A stretch of 64,000 nucleotides of DNA from Prevotella denticola (GTDB lineage Bacteria; Bacteroidota; Bacteroidia; Bacteroidales; Bacteroidaceae): NCBI RefSeq assembly GCF_900454835.1, contig NZ_UGTM01000001.1, forward strand, positions 1,674,501-1,738,500, read 5' to 3'. Shown piece after piece: positions 44,193 to 55,885 of the stretch. The stretch's first letter is position 1; each line of letters starts with the position of its first letter. Both the position numbers and the translations under genes were made by a program. Under the pieces are notes generated by a model. That model was not told the origin of the DNA. It saw only the letters and a list, made by a program, of their open reading frames with translations, and made no database searches.

Positions 44193-45122
44193 ATGCGGAA
44201 AGTTATTGGTATCGGCGAAGCCGTACTGGACATCATCTTCAAAGACAACAAACCCGTCGAGGCGGTTCCCGGAGGTTCTGCCTTCAATGCCATCACGTCG
44301 CTGGGACGCTGCGGGATCAGCACATCGTTCATCTCCGAGGCCGGCAACGACCACGTCGGGAAGTACATCATCGAATTTCTGAAGAGCAACGGCGTCAATG
44401 CCGACAATGTGACGACTTTCCCCGACTCCAAGTCGCCCGTGTCGCTGGCGTTCCTCAACGAGAAGAATGATGCCGAGTACATCTTCTACAAAGACCATCC
44501 CCACGACCAGCTGGAATTCACCTATCCCGACATACAGCCCGATGACATCGTGCTCTTCGGATCATTCTATGCGGTAAACCCGGTCATCCGGCCGCAGCTG
44601 GTGGGACTGCTCGACTATGCACGGTCGCATGGAGCCATCATCTACTACGACGTCAACTTCCGCCCGGCTCACAAGGACGAAGTAATAAGAATCACGCCTA
44701 ACCTGATAGAGAACCTCGACTATGCCGACATTGTCCGCGGCAGTCACGAAGACTTCGCAACGCTCTACAAGAAAGAGGATGCCGACAAGGTCTACAATGC
44801 GGAAATCTCCTTCTACTGCAGGCAGTTCATCTACACCCACGGCAGCCAGCCGGTAGAGGTGCGTGGCGGCAGGGACATGAAAAAGGCTTATCCCGTACCC
44901 GACACGAAGGTTGTCAGCACGATCGGTGCCGGCGACAGCTTCAATGCAGGCTTCATCTTCGGTATGCTGAAACAGGGCATTACCCGATCCGACCTTGAAC
45001 GGGGACTGACCGGGGAACAGTGGGACAGCCTCATCGGCTGCGCCCTGTCGTTCTCGGCCGACTGCTGCAAGGACATCTTCAACTACGTCAGCAAGAAATT
45101 CGGGGAGAAAATGAAGAAGTAG
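44193..45122 (+). CDS. PfkB family carbohydrate or nucleoside kinase
   Basis: A 309-residue cytoplasmic kinase of the ribokinase family. PfkB signature 1 appears as VPGGSAFNAITSLGRCG and signature 2 as VVSTIGAGDSFNAGFIFGM, with the catalytic Asp in GAGD. Fructokinase, adenosine kinase and ribokinase all share this fold; the substrate is not clear. It is not part of the fructan locus, which has its own PfkB kinase at 49996-50877. Confidence 0.9.
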   Translation: MRKVIGIGEAVLDIIFKDNKPVEAVPGGSAFNAITSLGRCGISTSFISEAGNDHVGKYIIEFLKSNGVNADNVTTFPDSKSPVSLAFLNEKNDAEYIFYKDHPHDQLEFTYPDIQPDDIVLFGSFYAVNPVIRPQLVGLLDYARSHGAIIYYDVNFRPAHKDEVIRITPNLIENLDYADIVRGSHEDFATLYKKEDADKVYNAEISFYCRQFIYTHGSQPVEVRGGRDMKKAYPVPDTKVVSTIGAGDSFNAGFIFGMLKQGITRSDLERGLTGEQWDSLIGCALSFSADCCKDIFNYVSKKFGEKMKK

Positions 45123-45270
45123 GAATTATGGGAAGCCAAAGGAGTCAAAGCCAATGGTGATGCGGGATGTAGATGCAACAGGAATATACGGCAGATGGAC
45201 CCATGCCCTTTGCCTCCCGATAAACCCTTCAGTTCCTCCTCCACAATAAAGAACCAAATCCAATATAAAA

Positions 45271-46467
45271 ATGATAGAAATTGCCAACAAAGTTTATTAC
45301 GTAGGTGTCAACGACCGCAACAAGGCGCTCTTCGAGGGATTATGGCCGCTGCCCTACGGTGTCAGCTACAATTCTTATCTCATTGACGACAAGAAGGTAT
45401 GCCTCATTGACACGGTAGAAGTCGACTTCTTCGTCCAATTCATCGAGAACCTCCGCGAAGTGTTGGGCGACCGGCAGATAGACTATCTGGTCATCAACCA
45501 CATGGAACCTGACCACTCCGGTTCGCTGGCACTGCTGCGGAAGTACTACCCGGACATCCAGGTCATCGGCAACAAGAAGACCTTTGACATGATGGCAGGC
45601 TTCTACGGCATCAAGGACAACACGATAGAAATGAAGAACGGCGAGGAACTGTCACTGGGCAGTCACACCCTGCAGTTCTTCATGACACCGATGATTCACT
45701 GGCCGGAGACGATGATGACACTCTGTAAAGGTGATGTGTCGCACCTCTTCACAGGCGATGCCTTCGGCTGCTTCGGCGCATTGAACGGCGGTTTCATCGA
45801 CCAGGAGATTGATACGGAATGGGCATGGCTGGAGATGGTGCGTTACTATTCCAACATCGTCGGCAAGTACGGAATACCGGTCCAGAACGCATTGAAGAAA
45901 CTCGCCGGCATCCACATCGACTACATCTGCTCCACCCACGGACCGGTATGGCACAAGTATGTGGACAAGGTCATCAGCCTGTACGACCGTATGTCGAAGT
46001 ACGAAACAGATCCGGGACTGGTCATCTGTTACGGTACGATGTACGGCAACACAGAGCGCATGGCAGAGCAGATCGCCCGTTCGGCATCCCTCGCCGGCGT
46101 AAAGGACATCCGCCTGTACAACGTCTCCAAAACCCACCACAGCTACATCCTGCAGGACATCTTCCGCTTCCGCGGGCTGATTGTGGGCGCTCCTACCTAC
46201 AATGCCGGACTGTACCACGAGATGGACGTGCTGCTCCAGGAGGTCGCCAACCGCGACATCAAGCACCATCTCATCGGCTGGTTCGGCTCTTACTCGTGGG
46301 CTTCAAAGGCGGTTGCGGCCATCGGAGAATGGAACGAGAACCGTCTCCACTTCGAGAAGGTGGGCGAACCGGTAGAGATGAAACAGGCTCTCACGCCGGA
46401 GATCAAGGCCGAGTGTACACGTCTGGGGCGTGAGATGGCTGCCAGACTGCTGGAGGAACCGGCATGA
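45271..46467 (+). CDS. fprA: FprA-type flavodiiron protein
   Basis: A 398-residue cytoplasmic protein that reduces O2 to water or NO to N2O, protecting anaerobes. The N-terminal metallo-beta-lactamase-like domain (about 1-250) has the diiron ligands HMEPDHSGS, MIHWPETM, GDAFGCFG and THGPVW. The C-terminal flavodoxin domain starts at about 255 with the FMN motif YGTMYGNTERMAEQIA. Full length. It overlaps the next gene by 4 bases (ATGA), so the two are translationally coupled. Confidence 0.95.
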   Translation: MIEIANKVYYVGVNDRNKALFEGLWPLPYGVSYNSYLIDDKKVCLIDTVEVDFFVQFIENLREVLGDRQIDYLVINHMEPDHSGSLALLRKYYPDIQVIGNKKTFDMMAGFYGIKDNTIEMKNGEELSLGSHTLQFFMTPMIHWPETMMTLCKGDVSHLFTGDAFGCFGALNGGFIDQEIDTEWAWLEMVRYYSNIVGKYGIPVQNALKKLAGIHIDYICSTHGPVWHKYVDKVISLYDRMSKYETDPGLVICYGTMYGNTERMAEQIARSASLAGVKDIRLYNVSKTHHSYILQDIFRFRGLIVGAPTYNAGLYHEMDVLLQEVANRDIKHHLIGWFGSYSWASKAVAAIGEWNENRLHFEKVGEPVEMKQALTPEIKAECTRLGREMAARLLEEPA

Positions 46468-46967
46468 ACGTCGCTGTATTCTGCTCGGCGAACAACGACA
46501 TCGCCCCCGACTACTTCCGTGCTGCGGAAGAACTGGGACGATGGATCGGCGAGAACGGACACACCCTTGTCTACGGCGGCGGCAATAGCGGACTGATGGA
46601 ATGTATCGGAAAGGCGGTGCATGAAGCCGGCGGACGCACCATCGGTGTCGTTCCCCGTATCATGGAGGAAGGACGCAGAGTGAGCGACTATGTGGATGTA
46701 GAGATTCCCTGTGAAGACCTCAACGACCGCAAAGCCATCATGATGGAGCGGGCTGATGTCTTCCATGCGCTACCCGGCGGCATAGGAACACTCGACGAAG
46801 TGTTTACCGTCGCAGCCTCGGCCACTATCGGCTATCACCGGAAGAAGGTTGTCCTCCACAACGTAAAAGGCTTCTGGGACAGTCTTGTTCTTCTGCTTGA
46901 CGACCTGCAGAAACACGGTATGATCCGTGGCGATTACCACGATTTCATCGAGATAAAAGAGCCATAG
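46464..46967 (+). CDS. LOG family protein (nucleoside 5'-monophosphate phosphoribohydrolase type)
   Basis: A 167-residue Rossmann-fold protein. The motifs are GGGNSGLMECIG at about residue 37 and PGGIGTLDEVFTV at about residue 100, the hallmark PGGxGTxxE of the LOG family, some of which release free bases from nucleoside monophosphates. The short length fits the small TIGR00730 class. Its start overlaps the flavodiiron stop (46464-46467); the functional link between the two is not obvious. Confidence 0.9.
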   Translation: MNVAVFCSANNDIAPDYFRAAEELGRWIGENGHTLVYGGGNSGLMECIGKAVHEAGGRTIGVVPRIMEEGRRVSDYVDVEIPCEDLNDRKAIMMERADVFHALPGGIGTLDEVFTVAASATIGYHRKKVVLHNVKGFWDSLVLLLDDLQKHGMIRGDYHDFIEIKEP

Positions 46968-47050
46968 CACCATCTGTCCCAAGGCGAGACAGACCAGACA
47001 AGTCCGCCGGTCCTGACCGTCCGGGACGGCATCGCCCTTCATAAGAACCG

Positions 47051-47108
47051 TACAACGGAAATCCCCCCTCCACCTGGCTTTTCAGGTGGAGGGGGGATTT
47101 CCGTTGTA
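47051..47108. terminator. Perfect 26-bp bidirectional terminator
   Basis: Bases 47051-47076 are exactly complementary to 47083-47108 around the loop GCTTTT. It is placed between the convergent LOG and GH97 genes. Confidence 0.92.
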
Positions 47109-47121
47109 TAGAGCCGGCCTT

Positions 47122-49293
<2,172 letters not shown>

Positions 49294-49430
49294 TTAAGTT
49301 CGATGATATGCAAAGTTAATAAAAAATCACAAAAAAGAAAAAGAAACAGCCGTTAAGTTATCTTTTTCAGAAAGATTAGGATTTCAGGGGATCATCTCCC
49401 ATCATTGCTTCCCTCTCCCCTCTCCCAAGC

Positions 49431-49490
49431 CCATCACTACCCATCACCGTCTATCATCGCCTATCATTGCCCATCACCGCCCATCATCTG
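49431..49490 (+). repeat. 10-base tandem repeat (CCATCACCGC type) upstream of the GH97 gene
   Basis: Six contiguous 10-base units at 49431-49490 (CCATCACTAC, CCATCACCGT, CTATCATCGC, CTATCATTGC, CCATCACCGC, CCATCATCTG), with a further CCATCATTGC near 49399. It is the same repeat unit as at 40602-40651. The 49261-49835 spacer otherwise holds the -7 box at 49311-49318 and, near 49600, a CTGACGGTGAACACC fragment like the end of the convergent-spacer repeat. Confidence 0.85.
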
Positions 49491-49835
49491 CCAAGCCACC
49501 AAGACTTCCAACGGTGACCAAGGACTTACGATTATTAATAGCGACAGGACCGAACCGGCCTCCCCTGCAGATGTGCTGAGGCCTGCCACGCATTGTGCTG
49601 ACGGTGAACACCAGTCGTGTTGACGGCCCGCTCCTCATAATAACATTGCCGGGACGGGAGCAGCTTGTAGCCGGAGAAGAGCTGTGCCGGCACAACCAGT
49701 CTGGTCAGGGGGGCCGAAACAATGCTGAATTGTCCGTTTAAAAAAGATTACGCATGAGAATTATACCGTTTAAGTTCTGCCGGACGGCATTAGAAGGAAA
49801 CATATTGCCCGTTAAATCTTAACTGACAGCACACG

Positions 49836-49888
49836 AAAAAGCCCGGACTGACCGCTGGAAGAACGTTTCTTCCGCTGTCAGCCCGGAC
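49836..49888 (-). terminator. Terminator of the fructan locus
   Basis: The right arm 49867-49888 pairs with 49842-49863 (about 20 bp with wobble pairs and a bulge). On the minus strand the stem is followed by GCTTTTTC. It lies about 110 bases past the fructokinase stop. Confidence 0.8.
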
Positions 49889-49995
49889 CGTGCATGTTTA
49901 TCCTAAAACATCTTTTACCCGATGGCTATTGTTTGTCTGTGTCGAGTTGTTGTTATCCCACCGGACAGACAGCTGCATACAGTGGCAGCACTTTT

Positions 49996-50877
49996 TTACT
50001 TGATTCTGTCGATCAGTTCCTGCGGCAGCTTGGGCATGGCACCGTTCTGCGTGCAGACGTAGGCACTCACCTCTACGGCCAGCTTGTGAGCTTCAGGGAT
50101 AGGCATGCCGGCGAGGATGGCGGATGCAAAGGCACCCGTGAAGGAGTCGCCGGCCCCGACGGTATCGGCTACCTCCACCTTCGGGGTTTCCTGATAAGAC
50201 TGCAAGTTGGGAGCAAAGACATAGGATCCGTTCACGCCGCAGGTAAGTACGAGCATATCAAGGTTGTACTTGCCCAGCAGCAGCCAGCACTTGTTCTCCA
50301 TGTCGAGTCCCGGATAGCCGAAGAGCCGGCCGATCGTCACCAGTTCCTCATCGTTGATCTTGAGGATGTCCGCCTGGTGGAGCGAGTGGGTAATCACCTC
50401 TTTCGTATAGAAGTTCTGGCGCAGATTGATGTCGAAGATCTTCAGGCAGTCCTTCGGCGTAGCGTCCAGGAATTTCTGGATGGTCTGCCGGCTCACGCTG
50501 CTGCGTTGTGCCAGAGAGCCGAAGCATAAGGCACGGCAGTTCCGGGCCGCTTCTTCTATCTCGGGCGTGAAGGGGATATTGTCCCAGGCGACGCCCTCTT
50601 TGATGTCGTAGGTAGGGACACCCTCGCCGTCGAGTTCCACCTGCACGGTACCCGTCTGATAATCTACCTCGGGCATGAGGTAGCGTACCCCTTTCTTGTC
50701 GAATTCATCGAGTGTCTCCTTGCCGAGTGCGTCATTGCCGACGGCACTGATGGCAAGCGACTCATGACCGAACTGTCCGGCGTGATAAGCGAAGTTGGCA
50801 GGTGCGCCGCCGAGTTTCTTTCCTTCCGGAAGACAATCCCACAATGCCTCTCCGAGGCCTACGATTACTTGTTTCAT
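49996..50877 (-). CDS. Fructokinase (PfkB family) of the fructan locus
   Basis: A 293-residue cytoplasmic kinase, phosphorylating fructose in the last step of the pathway encoded here. It has an N-terminal GEALWDCLPEGKKLGGAPANFAYH, where the GGAPAN motif is typical of fructokinases, and the C-terminal PfkB signature DTVGAGDSFTGAFASAIL with the catalytic Asp. It starts 7 bases after the permease gene stop and matches in position the fructokinase of the Bacteroides thetaiotaomicron levan locus (BT1757), from memory. Confidence 0.92.
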   Translation of the reverse strand: MKQVIVGLGEALWDCLPEGKKLGGAPANFAYHAGQFGHESLAISAVGNDALGKETLDEFDKKGVRYLMPEVDYQTGTVQVELDGEGVPTYDIKEGVAWDNIPFTPEIEEAARNCRALCFGSLAQRSSVSRQTIQKFLDATPKDCLKIFDINLRQNFYTKEVITHSLHQADILKINDEELVTIGRLFGYPGLDMENKCWLLLGKYNLDMLVLTCGVNGSYVFAPNLQSYQETPKVEVADTVGAGDSFTGAFASAILAGMPIPEAHKLAVEVSAYVCTQNGAMPKLPQELIDRIK

Positions 50878-50884
50878 ATTGGCT

Positions 50885-52042
50885 TTATTTGTTCATTTTA
50901 GGAATGTACGTAAACAGATAGCATACGCCGACCGCCATTACAATGACAGCTCCGATCTGTCCGATGGCATCGCTGGCAAAGCCCATGAGGAGCGGGAAGA
51001 CAGTGCCGCCGAAGAGTCCCATGATCATCAGTCCGCTCACCTCGTTCTGCTTTTCCGGCACACTCTGCAACGCACGGGCGAAGACCATCGAGAAGACGTT
51101 GCTGTTGCCATAACCGACCAGGGCAATAGCCACGAAAAGGACAGCTTTCGACGTTCCTACCGCCATGCCGAGCATGGAAAGCGCCATCATCGTAACGGAG
51201 ATGATGAAGAACACCCTGTTGTTCATCACGCGCAGGAAGAAAGAACCCGTCAGACAGCCGAGGGTACGGAAGATGAAATAGAGCGAAGTGGCGAAAGCAG
51301 CGTCATTCAGCGTCATCCCGAGACGCTCCATGAGAATCTTCGGAGCGGTGGTGTTCGTACCGACATCAATCCCCACGTGGCACATGATACCGAGAAAACT
51401 CAGCAGGACAATGGGCTTCCCAAGAAGGCTGAGACACTCCGTGAACGAGCTTGCCTTGCCTTCTATAGGTTCTTCCTCAATAGGGGTAGAGAAAAGCAGG
51501 AGGCTGGCCAGGACACCGATGACGAGGTAGATGGGAAAGAGGACACGCCACCCGAGGCCGAAAGCCGGAATGCTTGCCTGTGCTCCCCACATGGCAAGAT
51601 AAGGTGCCATGAAGGATGCTATCGCCTTCACGAACTGCCCGAAGGTAAGTGTCGATGCGAGGTTGCCGCCTTTCATCACCGTTGAAACCAGCGGATTCAG
51701 CGATGTCTGCATCAGTGCATTGCCGATACCGAGCAGCGAGAACGACACGAGCATCAGTCCGTACGACTCGCCGAAGACGGGCAGGAGCAGTGAGAGCAGT
51801 GTGACGACAAGGCTGAGCAGCACCGTCTTCTTGCGTCCGATCTTGTTCATCAGCATTCCCGTCGGGACGGAGAAGATGAGGAACCAGAAGAAGACGAGTG
51901 ACGGAAAAACATTGGCGGTGGAGTCTGTCAGATGCAGATCGTCCTTTACATAGTTGGATGCAATACCCACCAGATCGACAAAGCCCATGGCAAAGAAGCA
52001 GAGCATGACAGGCAGCATTGCGAGTTTATTGGTTTTCGACAT
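50885..52042 (-). CDS. FucP-like MFS sugar permease, probable fructose importer
   Basis: A 385-residue inner membrane protein with about twelve hydrophobic segments. The MFS motif-A-like loop reads GMLMNKIGRKKTVL, between helices 2 and 3. It belongs to the fucose/glucose permease group, and fructose as substrate is inferred from the flanking fructokinase and GH32 genes. The ATG at 52042 gives the family start MSKTNKLAMLPVMLCFFAMGF; a longer frame lacks support. It is followed after 7 bases by the kinase. Confidence 0.9.
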   Translation of the reverse strand: MSKTNKLAMLPVMLCFFAMGFVDLVGIASNYVKDDLHLTDSTANVFPSLVFFWFLIFSVPTGMLMNKIGRKKTVLLSLVVTLLSLLLPVFGESYGLMLVSFSLLGIGNALMQTSLNPLVSTVMKGGNLASTLTFGQFVKAIASFMAPYLAMWGAQASIPAFGLGWRVLFPIYLVIGVLASLLLFSTPIEEEPIEGKASSFTECLSLLGKPIVLLSFLGIMCHVGIDVGTNTTAPKILMERLGMTLNDAAFATSLYFIFRTLGCLTGSFFLRVMNNRVFFIISVTMMALSMLGMAVGTSKAVLFVAIALVGYGNSNVFSMVFARALQSVPEKQNEVSGLMIMGLFGGTVFPLLMGFASDAIGQIGAVIVMAVGVCYLFTYIPKMNK

Positions 52043-52271
52043 AACGTTTAAATTTTTAGTTTGTTTCGTATTGATTGTATGATTGTCGGCGGTCATGAGT
52101 CGGTCAGCCTGTTTTGACTGTCGCGTCCAGACCGTCTCCGTTTCGGTTGCAAAGGTAGGCCTTTGCGGTGGAAGCGGCTTGGAAATTCCGTTCATTCAAC
52201 GCAACAAATGTTACGCGGTTGATTTTTTACAGCTGAACGAACGGAATGCGATATGCCGGCAATGATGCCGG

Positions 52272-53960
52272 CTACTTCTTCAGGGCATGGACTGTTACCT
52301 TGCAGCCTTTCGCCGTAATCCTGTCGTAGGGCCTTGACGGAAAAACAAGGTTGGTCATCGCCATCCTGCCCTCCCCATCGAAAGCCTCGATGCTGCAACG
52401 GTCGATGAAGATCTGCAGCGTCTTGACCTTTCCACAGGTCGGCGCAACAGTCGTCGCTTTGAAGTCGTTGTTGAAATCAGCCTGTCCACTCGCATTGCGG
52501 TCCATGCTGAACGTGCCGTTCTTGCCGTCATACGCCATCACCACTTTCTCTCCCTTATCGTTGCTCAATACGATGGATGCATTGTCCCTGATACCTGTCA
52601 CCTCCAGATAAGCGGCAGCCTGCAGTCTGCCGGAAGGCTTCTTTTCAAATGCCGCATAGACCTCCGGAGCCGGTTTCACGCTGACATAGTCTTCCCCCCC
52701 ATAGCTGAACAGACCAAGTTCGCGCGGCAGACCGTTGGCAGACCGGTACTGCTGTGTCGGCACCTGATTGGCATACTGCCAGTTGCTCATCCATGGAAGG
52801 ACGACAATCCGGCCGTCAGGAGCATTGCTGAAAGACACTGTCGCATAGTGGTCCTTGCCGTAGTCCATCCACTTTGTCACCTCCGGCTTTGACTCGCAGG
52901 TGAACTTATGGCCGTCGAACGAACCGACAAAATACTGGGTGGCACTGCCGCCGAACGGTCCGCCGGGGTTGATGTTGCAGACAAGGACCCACTTGCCGCT
53001 CATCTTCAAGAGGTCAGGACACTCCCATACGCCCCCATGATTACCGTATCCTTCACCGAAGCTGCTCTCGTATTTCCAGTCCTTCAAGTTCTTGGAACTG
53101 TAGATGTCCATCTGCTGTCCGGCAGCAAGGATGAGAATCCACTGCTGCGTCTCTTCGTGCCAGAAGACATTGGGGTCGCGGAAATCGGGTACATCACTTG
53201 TAATGACAGGATTGTCAACATACTTCCTGAAAGTCCGCCCGTTGTCCGTGCTGTAAGCGATACTCTGTGTCTGTGCAGCCCCGGCCGATGTATAGAAAGC
53301 GACGACAGCATCCTTACCGAATCCTGCTGTATTCTCCTTGTCCACCACACAGCTTCCACTGAAGACAGTCCCAAGAGCATCTGGCCGGATAGCCTCTCCC
53401 TGATGCTGCCAGTGTATGAGGTCGGGCGAAGTACTGTGCGCCCACGTCATGTTCTCCCACTGTGAACCGTATGGATTATATTGGTAGTAGAGATGCCATG
53501 TCCCATCCTTATAGAACATACCGTTCGGGTCGTTCATCCAGCCGTAAGCCGGTGTATGATGGTATTCAGGGCGGAACTTCTCACGGTTCTCCGTATCGAA
53601 GAAACTCGTCTCCTTGATTTCTTTCCAGCAGGCAAAGTCACGGATAAGTCCCGTCGTACGCCTGTCACCGGTAAACTGGATGTCGAGCAGAACGTCACCT
53701 CCGAACTCGCTTACATCCAGCGGAACGGTGTAGTCGGTCTTGTTGACTGCCAGTTTGCAGTTGAGTTCCTTGACCACCTGGTTGTCTTTGATAATCCGGA
53801 TATGTGCGAGACCCTCGTCTTCCTCCACAGGGAGGAGAACAAACTTCTCGGCAGTCTTCACCCGCTTCATAGCGTGGTTCTGACTTAAGAATGTCTGTGC
53901 GTGCATAAGCGTCGTACTTGTAAGCAGGCAGACTGCCATGCTTCTGATCTTTCTGTTCAT
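52272..53960 (-). CDS. GH32 fructan hydrolase, periplasmic type
   Basis: A 562-residue exported enzyme that releases fructose from levan, inulin or sucrose-like substrates. The signal peptide (MAVCLLTSTTLMHAQ) has no lipobox. An unusual beta domain of about 110 residues precedes the catalytic five-bladed propeller. The GH32 catalytic triad is visible as WMNDPNG (nucleophile Asp), FRDPNVFW (RDP transition-state stabiliser) and WECPDL (acid/base Glu). The C-terminal beta-sandwich ends with IDRCSIEAFDGEGR. The ATG at 53960 opens the signal peptide. A -7 box (53999-54006, minus strand) suggests an internal promoter. Confidence 0.95.
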   Translation of the reverse strand: MNRKIRSMAVCLLTSTTLMHAQTFLSQNHAMKRVKTAEKFVLLPVEEDEGLAHIRIIKDNQVVKELNCKLAVNKTDYTVPLDVSEFGGDVLLDIQFTGDRRTTGLIRDFACWKEIKETSFFDTENREKFRPEYHHTPAYGWMNDPNGMFYKDGTWHLYYQYNPYGSQWENMTWAHSTSPDLIHWQHQGEAIRPDALGTVFSGSCVVDKENTAGFGKDAVVAFYTSAGAAQTQSIAYSTDNGRTFRKYVDNPVITSDVPDFRDPNVFWHEETQQWILILAAGQQMDIYSSKNLKDWKYESSFGEGYGNHGGVWECPDLLKMSGKWVLVCNINPGGPFGGSATQYFVGSFDGHKFTCESKPEVTKWMDYGKDHYATVSFSNAPDGRIVVLPWMSNWQYANQVPTQQYRSANGLPRELGLFSYGGEDYVSVKPAPEVYAAFEKKPSGRLQAAAYLEVTGIRDNASIVLSNDKGEKVVMAYDGKNGTFSMDRNASGQADFNNDFKATTVAPTCGKVKTLQIFIDRCSIEAFDGEGRMAMTNLVFPSRPYDRITAKGCKVTVHALKK

Positions 53961-54272
53961 TATAGGTCGTTTATTGAGTAATTCTGGTTTTCTGTCGGCA
54001 AAGATAAGCATTAATCAGACAGATAGGTTGCAAAAATCGTTCACACAGTGATAAGTTTTGTTACATTCAACAATACTGGCACTGTACGAACGATTCTTCC
54101 TTGTCTATCCATCCAATATCCTGACACGCCCCAAGACCTCTCCGAGACAGCCGGACAGACTCTGAATGCATCCGATATGCCTATCAGTAATTCTGCTTTC
54201 CCAAGCCTGAACAATGGACATCGTGTCTTCTTTGCCGATGAAATGGATGTTTTTGTTACTGGTTCATCGGGG

Positions 54273-55868
54273 TTAATACCGGCTCACGGAAAGATTGCTG
54301 ACGGTGATGCTGCCACCATAGTTGTTGATGCTCCAGCAGTTCTTCTGTATTCCGTAGATGCGGTTGGTGTAACAGCACATGTCGTTGATATACATCACGG
54401 CGATGCTGTTGTCTGTGCAGATGGTCACATGATAGACGTTGTCAGCAGGCCGGGTGAAGTTATATCCATCGATTCCAGCGATGAAACCGCGTCCGGCCTT
54501 GCCCTCTTCTTCGAAGTTGACCTTGCGCACCTGGTCGTTCTCTGGGTTGACTACCATGGAGTAATACTTCTCCGAGTCGCCGCCACGGACGAAAGACACG
54601 CCGAACTTGTCCGTGTTGCCGGAAGTCGTGACGGTAAAGGAAATCCTGTTATGATAGCCCAGCCGGCTGAAGAGTAGGTAGGAATCGCCCGAGAGCTTAT
54701 AGCCTCCGTCAATGCTCTCCACGCCCTTTTCACTCTGTGCCATCACCTTCGTTTCCTGCTTCTGGCTGTATTTTCTGCCGACAGCCTCCACTTCCCCAAG
54801 CGTCAGCGTGCCGTCAGCGTGCTGGACAAGACGGTGGACGACAAGATTGCCCGCCCATTCAGGTTCGCCAGGCGCAGCGCCGACAGCCGTATTGTCCTTG
54901 CCGGGGCGGGTAGGACACCAGCCCCAGATGTAACGGTTCTGACCGTCGCCGGCGGTCTTGCCGGCGTAGAAGGCACGGCTGTCGAGGAAGCCCTCGTGGC
55001 TGTCGGGCCACAGACCGGCATCGTTCCGGGTGCAGGCTTTCAGCTCTTCAAGGCTTTTCCCCTTGAAATACTGTACACGACGGATCGCAGAATGCTTCTC
55101 ACTGTAGACGAGATACCACCAATCGCCCATCTTGAAGACATCCGGGCATTCGTAGAAACGGTCCCACATCATCGTCATGAAGGTACCGGCACTGGTCCAT
55201 TGCCTGAGGTCCGGCGAAGTAAACTCGGCCAGATGCCCTTTGCTGCCCTGCTGTGTCGCCACCAGCATGTGCCAGAGATTATCGTCGCCCCTGAACACGA
55301 ACGGATCACGAAAGTCGTTCTTGCTGTATCCGTAGTCGTCACCCTTGAGCCGGAAAGTGCGGTTCTTCGTCCATGTCTTGAAGTCGGCCGACGTCGCCAT
55401 CATCACCATCTCCCCGTTGTCAGCCGCCGTCGGCTGATAACGATGCCCGGTATAGAAGGTATAGTAAAGTCCGTCAGCATCGTTGTAGACCGTCGACCCT
55501 GTACCCAAAGCGGCATCCTGTTCGTTGATGCCACCGCAGTGGATCAGCTCGCCGAGCGACTGATAGCTGGCGGCATCCTTTGTCTCTACCGCCCAGATGG
55601 GGTGATAAGTACCCGCCTGGTTGGGGCGGAAATCCTGCAGATAAAGCACCTTGAAGTCCTTAGCCTTCGGGTCGTAGAAAGGCATCGGGTCGCCTACATA
55701 GCCTACGGCAGGCTTGTAGTAAGTCGTCTGTGCCGGTTCATCCGTCGACTGGAAATAGTCTGTCGTGTTCCAGTCTTTTTCTTCAGCGACAGTCGTTTCG
55801 TCGCTGCAGCCCGCCAAAGGGGCTGCCAATGTTGCGGCAAGAGCGAGTGAATATATCATTGTTTTCAT
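54273..55868 (-). CDS. GH32 lipoprotein, candidate surface fructanase
   Basis: A 531-residue lipoprotein with lipobox LAGC at about residue 21, followed by an acidic stretch. The catalytic propeller shows a variant nucleophile motif VGDPMPFYD in place of NDPNG, then FRDPFVF and YECPDVF. A C-terminal sandwich ends FTRPADNVYHVTICTDNSI. By position it corresponds to the surface endo-acting GH32 of Bacteroides fructan loci (BT1760); endo action is inferred, not read. It starts 17 bases after the binding-protein gene stop and precedes the periplasmic GH32 by 312 bases to that start codon. Confidence 0.9.
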   Translation of the reverse strand: MKTMIYSLALAATLAAPLAGCSDETTVAEEKDWNTTDYFQSTDEPAQTTYYKPAVGYVGDPMPFYDPKAKDFKVLYLQDFRPNQAGTYHPIWAVETKDAASYQSLGELIHCGGINEQDAALGTGSTVYNDADGLYYTFYTGHRYQPTAADNGEMVMMATSADFKTWTKNRTFRLKGDDYGYSKNDFRDPFVFRGDDNLWHMLVATQQGSKGHLAEFTSPDLRQWTSAGTFMTMMWDRFYECPDVFKMGDWWYLVYSEKHSAIRRVQYFKGKSLEELKACTRNDAGLWPDSHEGFLDSRAFYAGKTAGDGQNRYIWGWCPTRPGKDNTAVGAAPGEPEWAGNLVVHRLVQHADGTLTLGEVEAVGRKYSQKQETKVMAQSEKGVESIDGGYKLSGDSYLLFSRLGYHNRISFTVTTSGNTDKFGVSFVRGGDSEKYYSMVVNPENDQVRKVNFEEEGKAGRGFIAGIDGYNFTRPADNVYHVTICTDNSIAVMYINDMCCYTNRIYGIQKNCWSINNYGGSITVSNLSVSRY

Positions 55869-55885
55869 TTGCTTCTGTTCTGTTG

